Source: Corynebacterium sp. p3-SID1145 (GTDB lineage: Bacteria; Actinomycetota; Actinomycetes; Mycobacteriales; Mycobacteriaceae). From it: DNA of 64,000 nucleotides. The notes beneath the pieces are model-generated. The model had not been told where the DNA came from. It worked only from the letters and a program-made list of their open reading frames with translations, and searched no databases. The position numbers and the translations under genes are program-made. Every line of letters begins with the position of its first letter. The first letter of the stretch is position 1. The DNA is taken from the NCBI GenBank assembly GCA_025144245.1, contig JALXXC010000002.1, forward strand, positions 1-64,000. The letters are read 5' to 3'. Shown here piece after piece: positions 55,046 through 63,635 of this stretch.

Positions 55046-55858
55046 ATGACAGATTCGGGCGCTGAAAACCGCGTGGCGGCGTTTTTCGACCTGGATAAAA
55101 CGATCATCGCCACATCCTCGGCCTTCGCATTCGGCCGCGGGTTCCTCGACAGCGGCATGATCACGCGCACCGAAGCTCTCGAGCTGTTCTTGACCAAGAC
55201 GTCGTACATGCTCAACGGCCAGTCCAGCTCGAAGATGGACGCCACGCGCGACCGCCTCGCCGACATGGTGGCCGGATGGCCCGTCGCCGACGTGCGCACG
55301 GTCGTCGCGGACACCATGAACACGGTGGTGACCCCCGCAATCTACCGGGAGGCGCGCGAGCTCATCGAGTGGCACCGCGAGCGCGGCCACGACGTCGTGA
55401 TCCTCTCGGCCTCGGCATCACTCCTGGTGGAACCGATCGCGGAAGAACTGGGCATCGACACCATCGTCGCCACCGAGGTCGAAGTTATCGACGGCAAACT
55501 CACCGGCGCCATCACCCGCTACCTCAAGGGGGAACAGAAGGCGGAGGCGATGAGGGAGCTCGTCGATAAGCGCGGCTACGACCTCGCCTCCAGCTACGCG
55601 TACTCGGATTCGCTCACCGATGTCCCGATGCTCTCCCTCGTCGGACACCCCGTCGCCGTCAACCCTGAACGCGGGTTGAAAAAGCACGCCACGGAAAACG
55701 GCTGGGAGATGCGCAGCTTCAAAAACCCCGAGCCCCTCTTCAACCCGCCCGGCGCGAAAGAGATCGGCATCGGTGCCGGTGTCGTCGTCACCGTGACCGC
55801 CCTGACCGGCTTCGGCATCTGGTTGGCGCAGCGCGGCCGCGGCGGCACCACCTCATAA
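55046..55858 (+). CDS. HAD-IB family phosphatase with C-terminal membrane anchor
   Basis: This 270-residue SerB-like HAD phosphatase has FFDLDKTIIATSS (DxD nucleophile, about residue 12), VVILSASASLLVEPIA (motif II) and YSDSLTDVPML (motif IV, about 190). A single membrane helix near the end (GIGAGVVVTVTALTGFGIWL) tethers it to the membrane. The family includes phosphatases of glycerolipid metabolism. TAAACT (55033-55038) is 7 nt before the ATG (leaderless). It is the Rv3661 equivalent by position. The repeated 11-mer at 55561-55571 encodes LVDK. Confidence 0.88.
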   Translation: MTDSGAENRVAAFFDLDKTIIATSSAFAFGRGFLDSGMITRTEALELFLTKTSYMLNGQSSSKMDATRDRLADMVAGWPVADVRTVVADTMNTVVTPAIYREARELIEWHRERGHDVVILSASASLLVEPIAEELGIDTIVATEVEVIDGKLTGAITRYLKGEQKAEAMRELVDKRGYDLASSYAYSDSLTDVPMLSLVGHPVAVNPERGLKKHATENGWEMRSFKNPEPLFNPPGAKEIGIGAGVVVTVTALTGFGIWLAQRGRGGTTS

Positions 55859-55937
55859 TGTGCTGTGCGTTACTATAAGATCGGTTTGAACTGACTACAC
55901 ACCGGAAGAGCCGGTGCGCCCCGAGGAAGGTTGAGAA

Positions 55938-56504
55938 ATGAGCGACAAGGGTCTGTACACCAGCGGGTCGACCAGCTACAAGGCAAAGGTCGACTCCATC
56001 CCGCTCCGCGACACGGACGTGACGCAGCCGGGCAGCGACTCCCTGGGCACCCTCGTGTCCAACGCTACCGAGCAGATGTCCAGCCTGGTCCGCAGCGAAA
56101 TTGAGCTGGCGAAGACCGAGGTTGTCGGCGAAGCCAAGAAAGCGGCTGTCGGCGGCGGCCTGCTCGGTGCCGCAGGTGTCGTGGCGGCGTTTTCCTCCTT
56201 CTTCTTTTTCTTCTTCCTGGCCAAGCTGATCGCCATCTGGACGAACGACGCCTGGGGCTTCGGCATCGTCTTCCTGTTGATGCTCATCATTGCCGGCATC
56301 CTCGCCCTGATCGGCGTCAAGCGCTTCAAGGCAATGAGCAAGCCGGAGAAGACCATCGAGTCCGTCAACGAGCTGAAGAACCTCGTCCCGGGCCAGGCCC
56401 AGAAGAACCTGACCAAGGACACCTCGGAGCTGTACACCTCCTACGGCACCGGCACGACGGTTCCGGGTGGCCACGCAGCGAACGGTTCCACGGCAGTCAA
56501 GTAG
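55938..56504 (+). CDS. Phage holin-like (DUF1469) membrane protein
   Basis: This 188-residue actinobacterial putative holin superfamily III protein has an N-terminal soluble helix (LGTLVSNATEQMSSLVRSEIELAKTEV, seen in pieces). Two membrane helices follow at about 72-97 (VVAAFSSFFFFFFLAKLI region) and 103-128, then a basic-to-neutral tail. Despite the name it is a normal chromosomal gene, not phage. GAGGAAGG precedes the ATG. It ends 36 bp before a strong terminator. Confidence 0.82.
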   Translation: MSDKGLYTSGSTSYKAKVDSIPLRDTDVTQPGSDSLGTLVSNATEQMSSLVRSEIELAKTEVVGEAKKAAVGGGLLGAAGVVAAFSSFFFFFFLAKLIAIWTNDAWGFGIVFLLMLIIAGILALIGVKRFKAMSKPEKTIESVNELKNLVPGQAQKNLTKDTSELYTSYGTGTTVPGGHAANGSTAVK

Positions 56505-56540
56505 GTCCGTAGCGTCCAGCACGCGGACGGCGTGCGCCCA

Positions 56541-56574
56541 AGCGCCCGGCGGGCAGTGTCCCCGGGCGCTTTTT
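56541..56574 (+). terminator. Intrinsic terminator of the holin-like gene
   Basis: AGCGCCCGG / CCGGGCGCT stem followed by a run of T. Confidence 0.85.
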
Positions 56575-56595
56575 CATGCCAGAATCGGTGGCACC

Positions 56596-57537
56596 ATGAC
56601 CAGCAGCACGAAGCGCGCGCGCAACCGTCAGCCCGTGTCGCCGAAAACGGTGGCTGTGGACGGCCCCTTCGAGCATGTGTGGCTCCACACCCGAGGCATC
56701 CGCCTGCATGCGACGGTGGCGGGCGACCCTGCCGCCCCGCTCGTGCTGCTACTCCACGGCACCTTCGGGGCGTGGCTGGACTACCGGCACGTCATCGGGC
56801 CGTTGGCGGAGCTGGGTTTCCATGCCGCGGCGGTGGACATGCGCGGCTACGGGATGTCGGACAAGCCCCCGGCGCGCGCCGGCGACGACATGCTCATCGC
56901 CGTCGGGGACATCGACGGGGTGATCACCGCACTCGGCCACGACCGCGCTCACCTCGTCGGGCACGACACTGGCGGGGCCGTGGCCTGGGTGTACGCGGCG
57001 ACGCACCCGGAGCGTACCGCGAGTCTCGTCTCCGTTTCCGCGGCGCATCCCGCAGACCTGCGCGCACACGTGCGGTCCCGGCCCTGGGAATTGATGTTCA
57101 TGCTGGTCCGCCTCGCGGTGGGTCGCCTGCCCACCGGACTTCTGCTCGCGTGCACGCCCCTTATCCCGCGAGTCTGGCGGCGCGAACTCGTCCTCAACAC
57201 CGCCCCCGGTTTCGCCGACACACCCGAATTCGACGATGCACTGAGCCTGCGCATTCAAGCCGCGCGCATCGACAACGCCCTGCGCGGCATCATCCGCAAC
57301 ACGCGCCTGCTCACAGCGCACAAACAGAAAGGAACGGGCACGCTTATCGACGCCCCCGTCCTCCTCATCCACCCCCACCAGTCCGTCTGGGACCGCATCG
57401 ACGCCCGGACCCGACGCCGCTTAACCCCCGCGGCCGCATCCGGCCTGACTGTTCTCCACGTCCCCGGAACGAAGAATGTGCCGCATGTGGAGGATGCGGC
57501 GGGGTTCGTCGATACGCTCGCCGCTTTTCTGCGTTAA
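56596..57537 (+). CDS. ephE: Epoxide hydrolase-type alpha/beta hydrolase (EphE)
   Basis: This 313-residue alpha/beta hydrolase has oxyanion segment LLHGTFGAWLDY (about residue 55). The nucleophile elbow is VGHDTGGAVAWV (about 122) with Asp, not Ser, which marks the epoxide hydrolase/dehalogenase branch. The catalytic His lies in NVPHVEDAAGF near the end. It is convergent with marP with a 4-bp overlap, as ephE (Rv3670) is with marP in M. tuberculosis. The frame extends upstream to 56467 through a terminator, so the ATG at 56596 is used. The repeated 11-mer is at 57342-57352. Confidence 0.87.
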   Translation: MTSSTKRARNRQPVSPKTVAVDGPFEHVWLHTRGIRLHATVAGDPAAPLVLLLHGTFGAWLDYRHVIGPLAELGFHAAAVDMRGYGMSDKPPARAGDDMLIAVGDIDGVITALGHDRAHLVGHDTGGAVAWVYAATHPERTASLVSVSAAHPADLRAHVRSRPWELMFMLVRLAVGRLPTGLLLACTPLIPRVWRRELVLNTAPGFADTPEFDDALSLRIQAARIDNALRGIIRNTRLLTAHKQKGTGTLIDAPVLLIHPHQSVWDRIDARTRRRLTPAAASGLTVLHVPGTKNVPHVEDAAGFVDTLAAFLR

Positions 57538-58715
57538 GCCACGCACTCGCGGGTGTCCACCGGTTCGGTGAGCCCCACATAGTCCCCCACGACCTTCTCC
57601 ATTTGGCGGACCGTGAGGGCGTAGCCGGTGTCGGTGCCGTCGACTGCCGTTCCGAAGACGACGCCCAGCACCTCCCCCGAGGGCGACAGCAGCGGCCCTC
57701 CCGAATTGCCCTGGCGGATGCTGCCGCGCAGGGTGAACGCCTCGCGCTCGGTGCGTCCCGTCGCGTAAATGTCCGGCCCCGAGATATTCAGGCGTTCCCG
57801 CACGCGCACCGCGGACACTGCGAACGGCCCGTTACCGGGAAAACCCATCACCATCGCGTCGTCGCCGCTGCGCGCGGTGCCCGGCGCAGTAGGCAGTGGG
57901 TCGATGCCCAGATTCGGCACGTGCAGCACCGCGATATCCGCCTCCGGGTCGTAGAGCACCACCGTCGCCCGTTTCAGTCCCAGCACAGTGTCCAGCTCAA
58001 CCGTCTCCGTGCCCGCGACCACGTGGGCGTTGGTGATCACGTAGTCCGGCGCCGACACGAAACCGGAACCCGACAACCGGCGGCGGCAACTCTCCGAGTC
58101 GCCCAGCACGTGCACAATACTGGGGCGCACCTCCTCGACAACACCGGGATCAATGCTCGTGGGGTCCGGCGCATCCACTTCGGCGCCGCCCTGGAACGGG
58201 GACACCAACGGGGGAAGACCGGTGACGTCGATGAGCCTGGCCATGTGCTGCGGCACCTTGTTTCCCCACTCCGGAACCACGCTGTCGATCGCGGCGAGAA
58301 TACGCGAACCACGGACCGCACTACCCGCCGGACCGCCAACATTCGCCGCGACAGGAACTGCGACCAGCCACACCACCACTGCCGCCAGCAGCAGCTGCAC
58401 CAGAGAGCCGACTGCGGAATCCCACCGCCGCGTCGACTTCGAACGCAGCCGGTCCCGCAACGTCGCCCCGATGGCCGCGCCGACGATGTTGCCCACCCCG
58501 ACGAACGTCACCACCGTGGCCAGCAGAAGCAGCAGCCGGAGGCTCGTCGTGTCCGACACCCGCACCAGCAGTCCTGCCGCAACGAGCCCCACGACCAGGC
58601 CAGCGGATGCCCCCACCGCCGCGAAACACGCCGAAAAAGCTCCCTGCCGCCAACCGCCCGCGACCGCGGCGCAGAAGAGCACCACGAGTACGAGATCGAC
58701 GATGAGAGCAGTCAC
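57534..58715 (-). CDS. marP: Membrane serine protease MarP
   Basis: This is a periplasmic acid-resistance protease. Four membrane helices (CvpA-like, residues 1 to about 120) are followed by a chymotrypsin-like domain. Its catalytic His is in VITNAHVVAGTE (about 235), Asp in PEADIAVLHV and Ser in RQGNSGGPLLSPSG (about 340). Two lone cysteines (GDSESCRRR and the final DTRECVA) match the disulfide known in mycobacterial MarP. It has 393 residues. GTG at 58715 follows TAGGGT (reverse, 58724-58729) by 8 nt. It is preceded by NUDIX, TlpA and Nth genes in mycobacterial order. Confidence 0.93.
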   Translation of the reverse strand: MTALIVDLVLVVLFCAAVAGGWRQGAFSACFAAVGASAGLVVGLVAAGLLVRVSDTTSLRLLLLLATVVTFVGVGNIVGAAIGATLRDRLRSKSTRRWDSAVGSLVQLLLAAVVVWLVAVPVAANVGGPAGSAVRGSRILAAIDSVVPEWGNKVPQHMARLIDVTGLPPLVSPFQGGAEVDAPDPTSIDPGVVEEVRPSIVHVLGDSESCRRRLSGSGFVSAPDYVITNAHVVAGTETVELDTVLGLKRATVVLYDPEADIAVLHVPNLGIDPLPTAPGTARSGDDAMVMGFPGNGPFAVSAVRVRERLNISGPDIYATGRTEREAFTLRGSIRQGNSGGPLLSPSGEVLGVVFGTAVDGTDTGYALTVRQMEKVVGDYVGLTEPVDTRECVA

Positions 58716-58742
58716 GGAAGGCTACCCTAGCCGGGCAGCGGG

Positions 58743-59429
58743 CTAAAACCCGTGTCCCTCGCCGTTGCGCGACTCCCCCAGCGCTTTCCGCAGATCCACC
58801 GCGTCCTTGTGCTCCCACGGCTCTTCCCAGCCGGCCTCGCGGATCATCACCGCGAGCAGGGAGGCGGTGAAACCCCACACGAGGTAGCCGTCGACGTCGA
58901 AAGCCGGGCCCGACCATCCCAGCCGCGCGACGCGGTAACGGTTGTCCGGGTCGATGAGCTGGGCGAGATCGACGAAGAAGACGTCGTCGTTCTCCTCCGG
59001 GCTGGCGCACCACACTTCCCCCGGGTCCTGCGCGTACGCCAGCACCGGGTTCACCGGGTGGCCAGAGGGACCGACGGCGATGTCCTCGAGCACGGCCAGC
59101 GTTGTCACACGGGCAGGTTCCAGCCCGGTCTCCTCGTGGGCTTCGCGCAAGGCGGCCTCGACCGGGCCTGCGTCCTCCGGTTCAAGCCGCCCTCCGGGAA
59201 ACGCCATCTGGCCCGAGTGGTTCCTCAAAGTCGGCGCGCGGTGGGTGAGCAGGATCTGCGCGTCGTCGGGCAGCTCGCGCGCATCAGCATCCCCCGTGAA
59301 GCACATCAGCACCGCGGACCGACGCGATTTCCGCGACGCCAACCGCATATGCCCCTGCATCTTGTTCACCAGCTTCGCGTTACCCGGCGCCGACAGCACC
59401 CCCACCAGCCCGTTCAGCCACAGCGCCAT
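58743..59429 (-). CDS. NUDIX hydrolase, CoA pyrophosphatase type
   Basis: This 228-residue NUDIX enzyme has the box GRLEPEDAGPVEAALREA then HEETGLEPARV (about residues 78-105). It is preceded by the CoA-pyrophosphatase-specific LRNHSGQMAFPGG. It probably hydrolyses CoA or related nucleoside diphosphate compounds. The ATG directly follows the stop of the tlpA gene (TAGATG), so the two are coupled. It lies 27 bp before marP. Confidence 0.9.
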   Translation of the reverse strand: MALWLNGLVGVLSAPGNAKLVNKMQGHMRLASRKSRRSAVLMCFTGDADARELPDDAQILLTHRAPTLRNHSGQMAFPGGRLEPEDAGPVEAALREAHEETGLEPARVTTLAVLEDIAVGPSGHPVNPVLAYAQDPGEVWCASPEENDDVFFVDLAQLIDPDNRYRVARLGWSGPAFDVDGYLVWGFTASLLAVMIREAGWEEPWEHKDAVDLRKALGESRNGEGHGF

Positions 59430-59987
59430 CTACAACACCCCCTCCACGGCGTCCGCAATTTCGCTTGACGACGAAAAAGCCTTCCCCACAACCCCCACCT
59501 TCTCATCTCCCCGGAACACCACTGTGACCGGCACGACCCCCGGCAGACCGTGCGTGCCCGCGAAAGAATTGTCGTCGTCCTGGTAGCTGGGAAGACCCAC
59601 CCCCAGATCGTTGAGCAGGGCCGCTCCATTCGCCGCGTTCGTGTCCGCGTGGACGCCCACAACCGTGTACTCGGGGTGCTCCCGGGCGAATTCGTCGAGA
59701 GCCGGCAACTCCTCCCGGCAGGGTTCGCACCACCATGCCCACACATTGACCACGGTGATCTCGTTGTCCGGGCGCCCGCTGTCCGCGCCCCCGAGGCACG
59801 GCAGCTCCACTCCCCCGACGGCGCCGCCCGGGCAGTCCGGCCGCGCCGGGACCGCAGCGTGGCTCTGCTGGGGTTGTTCTCCCCCATCAGGAGCATCGGC
59901 GGGACGCAGCATCGACACCGCCGCCGCGACCACCAGCACCGTCACCGCCACCAGGGCGGCAACGCTCAGCCAGGCCTGCTTCGTCAC
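59430..59987 (-). CDS. TlpA-like membrane-anchored thioredoxin
   Basis: This 185-residue envelope disulfide reductase has an N-terminal anchor (about residues 5-27, [20 protein letters not shown]) and a TlpA/ResA domain with [19 protein letters not shown] (WCEPC active site, about 92). The cis-Pro segment GLPGVVPVT is near 150. GTG at 59987 overlaps the nth stop as GTGA; the longer frame upstream is inside nth. It likely keeps envelope thiols, or MarP-type substrates, reduced (inference). Confidence 0.9.
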   Translation of the reverse strand: MTKQAWLSVAALVAVTVLVVAAAVSMLRPADAPDGGEQPQQSHAAVPARPDCPGGAVGGVELPCLGGADSGRPDNEITVVNVWAWWCEPCREELPALDEFAREHPEYTVVGVHADTNAANGAALLNDLGVGLPSYQDDDNSFAGTHGLPGVVPVTVVFRGDEKVGVVGKAFSSSSEIADAVEGVL

Positions 59988-60784
59988 TCGCGGCCCTCCC
60001 CCATCATGGACAGAATATGCTTCCGTTCCGGCCCCGTGACCAGCTTCTCCGCGTCCGCCCACTCGACCGGACCCGCTTGCCCGAACGACGGACAGTCGTA
60101 CGCCAACGGGCACGCCCCGCACGCCGCCTTCCGCGCATGGCAGACCCGGCGGCCACAGAAAATGATCCGGTGGGAAAACATCGTCCACTCGCGCTTCTCG
60201 ATCAACTGGCCGATAGCCCGTTCAATCGCCACAGGATCCTTTTCATCCGTCAAACCCAGGCGGCGCACCAAACGCTGGAAATGCGTATCGACGGTCAACC
60301 CCGGCAGCCCGAACGCATTCCCCCTCACGACATGCGCCGTCTTGCGACCCACCCCCGGCAACTTCACCAGGTCCTCAATCGCCACCGGCACTTCGCCGTC
60401 GTACTTGGCCACCAGCATCTCCCCGATGCCCTTCAGGTGCCCCGCTTTCGCACGGTAAAACCCGACCGGCTTGATGATGCTCTCCAGCTCGGCGGGGTCC
60501 GCCGCGGCGTAGTCCGCGGCCGTCGTAAAGCGCGCGAAAAGCGTCGGCGTGACTTGGTTGACCCGCACATCCGTCGTTTGCGCGCTGAGCATCGTGGCCA
60601 TGAGCAACTCGAGCGGTGTCGAAAAGTCGAGCTCAGCATGCGCATCCGGAAACATCGCCGCCAACGTCCGGTTCACTCGGCGCGCACGGCGCACACGTCC
60701 CAACTCCGTTTCCGTCCCCCGCGCAGCCGGGTGCGAACCCGGACGACGGAACCGCACAGGCGTCGTCGAAGCAGAAACAGACAT
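59984..60784 (-). CDS. nth: Endonuclease III (Nth)
   Basis: This is a base-excision repair glycosylase/AP lyase for oxidised pyrimidines. The helix-hairpin-helix [17 protein letters not shown] carries the catalytic Lys (about residue 155) and [14 protein letters not shown] the catalytic Asp. The [4Fe-4S] cluster is [17 protein letters not shown] (about 225). An N-terminal basic stretch (about 30 residues) is added. It has 266 residues. TATAGT (60792-60797, reverse) lies 7 nt before the ATG: leaderless. Confidence 0.95.
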   Translation of the reverse strand: MSVSASTTPVRFRRPGSHPAARGTETELGRVRRARRVNRTLAAMFPDAHAELDFSTPLELLMATMLSAQTTDVRVNQVTPTLFARFTTAADYAAADPAELESIIKPVGFYRAKAGHLKGIGEMLVAKYDGEVPVAIEDLVKLPGVGRKTAHVVRGNAFGLPGLTVDTHFQRLVRRLGLTDEKDPVAIERAIGQLIEKREWTMFSHRIIFCGRRVCHARKAACGACPLAYDCPSFGQAGPVEWADAEKLVTGPERKHILSMMGEGRE

Positions 60785-60791
60785 GGCGTTA

Positions 60792-60799
60792 ACTATACT
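60792..60799. promoter_or_regulatory. Shared -10 element of nth and a small ORF
   Basis: Reverse TATAGT (60792-60797) for nth and forward TATACT (60794-60799) for the 33-codon ORF overlap on a common TATA. Both start codons follow at 7 and 8 nt. Confidence 0.65.
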
Positions 60800-60807
60800 T
60801 AGACACC

Positions 60808-60909
60808 ATGCTCAGCATTCTCCTCGCGCTACTTGCGCCCGCGTTCCTCGCTGTCTTCCTCGTCGCCATGGAACGCCTCGAGATCGCGGTTGTTCACACC
60901 GAGCAATAA
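60808..60909 (+). CDS. 33-residue single-helix membrane peptide
   Basis: The ORF reads [20 protein letters not shown] and ends [13 protein letters not shown]. It has one hydrophobic helix (residues 2-21) and a short charged tail. The ATG is 8 nt after TATACT (60794-60799), so it is probably leaderless. It stands where M. tuberculosis has the small membrane gene Rv3675, between nth and crp, and on the same strand as glxR. No function is known. Its size makes it easy to overlook. Confidence 0.6.
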   Translation: MLSILLALLAPAFLAVFLVAMERLEIAVVHTEQ

Positions 60910-61036
60910 AAATTCGCCTATGGCAAATGCCGGGCACACCACCGGCGAAATGATAGTGTTGGCAGGTGTGACTTGGCCCGCGAGTTGACGCGCCGGTGAC
61001 CAACTCCACAGAGACCGCGAACGACAAGGAGCTTCG

Positions 61037-61720
61037 ATGCAAAGCGTGCAGGAGACACTAGCCCGCGCAGGAATCTTCCAAGGCGTCGACCCCGATGCCG
61101 TGATCAACCTGATCTCACAGATGCAGACCGAGTCGTTCCCACGCGGCACAACCATCTTCGACGAAGGCGAACCCGGCGATACCCTCTACATCATCGTCGA
61201 AGGCAAAGTGAAGCTCGCCCGCCACGCCCCCGACGGCCGCGAGAACCTCCTGTCCGTCATGGGCCCCTCCGACATGTTCGGCGAATTGTCCATCTTCGAC
61301 CCGGGTCCGCGCACCTCCTCCGCCGTGTGCGTCACCGAAGTCCAAGCCGCCACCATGGACTCCGAGATGCTCCGCACCTGGATCAACGACCACCCGGAGA
61401 TCTCCCAGCAGCTGCTGCGCGTCCTCGCCCGCCGCCTGCGCCGCACCAACGCCTCGCTCGCGGACCTCATCTTCACCGACGTCCCCGGCCGCGTCGCCAA
61501 GACCCTCCTGCAGCTGGCCAACCGCTTCGGCACCCAGGAAGGCTCCGGTCTTCGCGTCAACCACGACCTCACCCAGGAAGAGATCGCCCAGCTCGTCGGC
61601 GCATCCCGCGAGACCGTCAACAAGGCCCTTGCCACCTTCGCCCAGCGCGGCTGGATCCGCCTCGAGGGCAAGTCTGTCGTCATTGTGGACACCGAGCACC
61701 TCGCGCGCCGCGCACGCTAG
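61037..61720 (+). CDS. glxR: cAMP-binding global regulator GlxR (CRP family)
   Basis: This dimeric transcription factor controls carbon metabolism, respiration and many other genes when bound to cAMP. The cyclic-nucleotide domain (residues 1 to about 120) has the phosphate-binding cassette [17 protein letters not shown] (about 80). The C-terminal winged helix has the recognition segment [21 protein letters not shown] (about 175-196, given in part). It has 227 residues, full length. AAGGAG precedes the ATG, and the leader is about 85 nt after a possible TGATAGT. The matching cyclase is at 41578 and a candidate target site at 15536. Confidence 0.96.
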   Translation: MQSVQETLARAGIFQGVDPDAVINLISQMQTESFPRGTTIFDEGEPGDTLYIIVEGKVKLARHAPDGRENLLSVMGPSDMFGELSIFDPGPRTSSAVCVTEVQAATMDSEMLRTWINDHPEISQQLLRVLARRLRRTNASLADLIFTDVPGRVAKTLLQLANRFGTQEGSGLRVNHDLTQEEIAQLVGASRETVNKALATFAQRGWIRLEGKSVVIVDTEHLARRAR

Positions 61721-61739
61721 TTCCTACCGCTCTTTCACG

Positions 61740-61767
61740 CCGCCCCTCCGTTCTCCGGGGCGGTTTT
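61740..61767 (+). terminator. Intrinsic terminator of glxR
   Basis: CCGCCCC / GGGGCGG stem followed by TTTT. Confidence 0.85.
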
Positions 61768-61920
61768 CGCATTCCCGCTCACCTGGCGTTCGCTCAGCCC
61801 GCTTCCGGCAGCTTCGGCCGCCGCGTCCGCCGCCGATTCCGCAGTTTTGTCGCTTTTCGTGGAACCGGTTCTTTTCGCATGTCATCGCCCTGATGTGGGT
61901 GGTGATGGTGCCGAGGCATC

Positions 61921-61943
61921 TGGATAAGAGGGAGTTATCCACA
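61921..61943. repeat. DnaA-box repeat upstream of HNH copy 2
   Basis: TGGATAA (61921-61927) and a perfect TTATCCACA (61935-61943) repeat the inverted pair seen before HNH copy 1, at a similar distance from the start codon. Confidence 0.65.
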
Positions 61944-61996
61944 GGTGTGGGTTGGGGGTGTGTTGTGGTGTCGGGGTTGTTTTTATGCTCGGGGTC

Positions 61997-63127
61997 ATGA
62001 ACGATTTCGACGCTTTCATCGCTTCTTTATCCTCCCCGATGGGGATCCTGGCGGGGTTCGACCGTCAGGTGGCGGTGCGCGCCGGCATCAACCCAGTCAC
62101 AGTACGCAAATGGGCCCGTTTGGCGAAGGTCTATTTCGGCCCGACACGGTTTACCCGCAAACAACGCCACGCGGTGCGCCTGGCACGCGAGACGTCGAAG
62201 TCGCTGGACCAGTTGGTCTTCATCGAATCCTGCGTGCGTACCGTTGCTGATGATGCCGGTAAGTGGGGGTTGCGCCTAGCGTTGTTGTCGGTGCGCGGCA
62301 CCTACGACACCCTGAAGCGCAAAGCCGCCGACATCCTCGCAGACAATGATGACCCGCGTCCTGCCCCTGCACGGGGTGTGCGGTTCACCGGATCCTATAG
62401 GAACACCCGCACGATGACGGTGACCGGGGACGAGCACGTTATAGCAGCGGTGGAATTCGCTCTGCGGCGTGACCTGCGCCCAGATAGGCCGGTGGCAGGC
62501 CAAATGTATGACGCGTTCGTCGACCTGATCCACACCACCACCACCAACAACGGCGACCGTGCCGGTGCCGGTGCTGGTGTTGGTGGTGGTGTGGCGGCGG
62601 TGCCACGCCCAGTAGTGCTCATCCCGCTCGATGACTACACCAGGATTCTGGCCGGTGACGGTGATGATGTGGTGCTGGGGTTATCCGATGGCACCACGAT
62701 GACCGGGGCGCAGTATTTAGCGCGGTTTCACGGCACCACCTTGGAAGTGGCGGTGTTCCACCCGCAGGCAGGTGCAGTGAACCTGTATGACACCAAGCGC
62801 TTGGCCAATGCCAAGCAGCGGGATTTAGCCCGGATGGTGCTCACCACCTGCCCGGTGCCAGGCTGCCGGCATGCGGCGGATAACTGTGAGGTTCACCATG
62901 TCACTGCCTGGTCGCGGGGTGGGGTGACGAATATGGATAACCTGTCGATCCTGTGCAGGTACCACAACCGCACCAACGATGATGACCCGGCCAAGCAGAA
63001 CAGGGGCCGGATTGAGATCAGGGCCGGAACACCGACCTGGGTATCGCCCAGGGGCACACCAGTGGCGAATAACCGCCACCCCTACGGGGCAATGAAACAG
63101 CTCTTCGGGACACAAGCAGGACCATAA
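61997..63127 (+). CDS. HNH endonuclease of the DUF222/13E12 repeat family (copy 2)
   Basis: This 376-residue paralogue of the gene at 20585 shares start MNDFDAFI, long stretches such as KRDLARM-type NAKQRDLARM and GDDVVLGLSDGTTMTGAQYL, and the nuclease CPVPGCRHAADNCEVHHVTAWSRGG with LCRYHNRTN. It differs most in a Gly/Ala/Val-rich spacer (about 188-205). It is inserted between glxR and the MBL gene, which are adjacent in M. tuberculosis. It is a repeated actinobacterial family of unknown role, probably mobile. Confidence 0.9.
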   Translation: MNDFDAFIASLSSPMGILAGFDRQVAVRAGINPVTVRKWARLAKVYFGPTRFTRKQRHAVRLARETSKSLDQLVFIESCVRTVADDAGKWGLRLALLSVRGTYDTLKRKAADILADNDDPRPAPARGVRFTGSYRNTRTMTVTGDEHVIAAVEFALRRDLRPDRPVAGQMYDAFVDLIHTTTTNNGDRAGAGAGVGGGVAAVPRPVVLIPLDDYTRILAGDGDDVVLGLSDGTTMTGAQYLARFHGTTLEVAVFHPQAGAVNLYDTKRLANAKQRDLARMVLTTCPVPGCRHAADNCEVHHVTAWSRGGVTNMDNLSILCRYHNRTNDDDPAKQNRGRIEIRAGTPTWVSPRGTPVANNRHPYGAMKQLFGTQAGP

Positions 63128-63263
63128 GCACCATCCCGGCACAGCCGGACTCCTTGCCTGCAGACACGCACCCGATTGCAGACACATGCCTGGCTGCTGG
63201 GACGAACCCGACACTGGCGCGTCTCTGATGCTGGGGCGTACCCGACTACTCGACTGCTGATAC

Positions 63264-63295
63264 GGCGATCCCGCGAAACACCACGCAGGACCGCC
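63264..63295 (+). terminator. Hairpin shared by both HNH copies (copy 2)
   Basis: GGCGATCCCGC faces GCAGGACCGCC (two mismatches), the degenerate counterpart of the stem after copy 1. The gap 63128-63635 otherwise holds only the IS21 remnant and one 11-mer repeat. Confidence 0.45.
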
Positions 63296-63343
63296 GATCA
63301 ACCACGCCCGAAAACACTGGGCAAAAATCCGGCCGGATTGTCA

Positions 63344-63444
63344 GCGCTCTTTGGAAAGTAGCCCAAAGCGCTCCCTGAAAAGTAGCCCATCGAAAAATTG
63401 GATGGGTGATTCCTTTGGAGCAATGGGCACAGATCCGATACCTG
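63344..63444 (+). mobile_element. Truncated IS21-family element: terminal repeats and istA 5' end
   Basis: Repeats GGAAAGTAGCCCA (63353-63365) and TGAAAAGTAGCCCA (63376-63389) are followed by a GTG (63406) opening VIPLEQWAQIRYL. This is the characteristic IstA N-terminus of IS21 transposases. The similarity fades after about 13 codons, so only the left end survives. Confidence 0.6.
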
Positions 63445-63635
63445 CGTGGGAGAGACTCTGGGCCGATGGCTGACCCGGAATCGCGTCGGACCCCCGCTCA
63501 GCATCGGGTTCGCGATTACTGGAAAGCCGGGAGGCAGGATCGACCATGCGCGCAATATATAAGCCGTATATACGGCAGTATATGAAAGGAAAGACGGGCA
63601 CCTTGGGGAAGGGGCCCGTCGATAAGCGTGGAAGC

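Noticed and set aside
55859..55937. Ms1/MTS2823-type RNA after the HAD gene, as in mycobacteria
   Set aside because: The gap is only 79 bp, far too short for the roughly 300-nt Ms1 RNA; only a small hairpin is seen.
55938..56504. Phage holin gene as evidence of a prophage
   Set aside because: The family is a normal actinobacterial chromosomal membrane protein, and no other phage gene is nearby.
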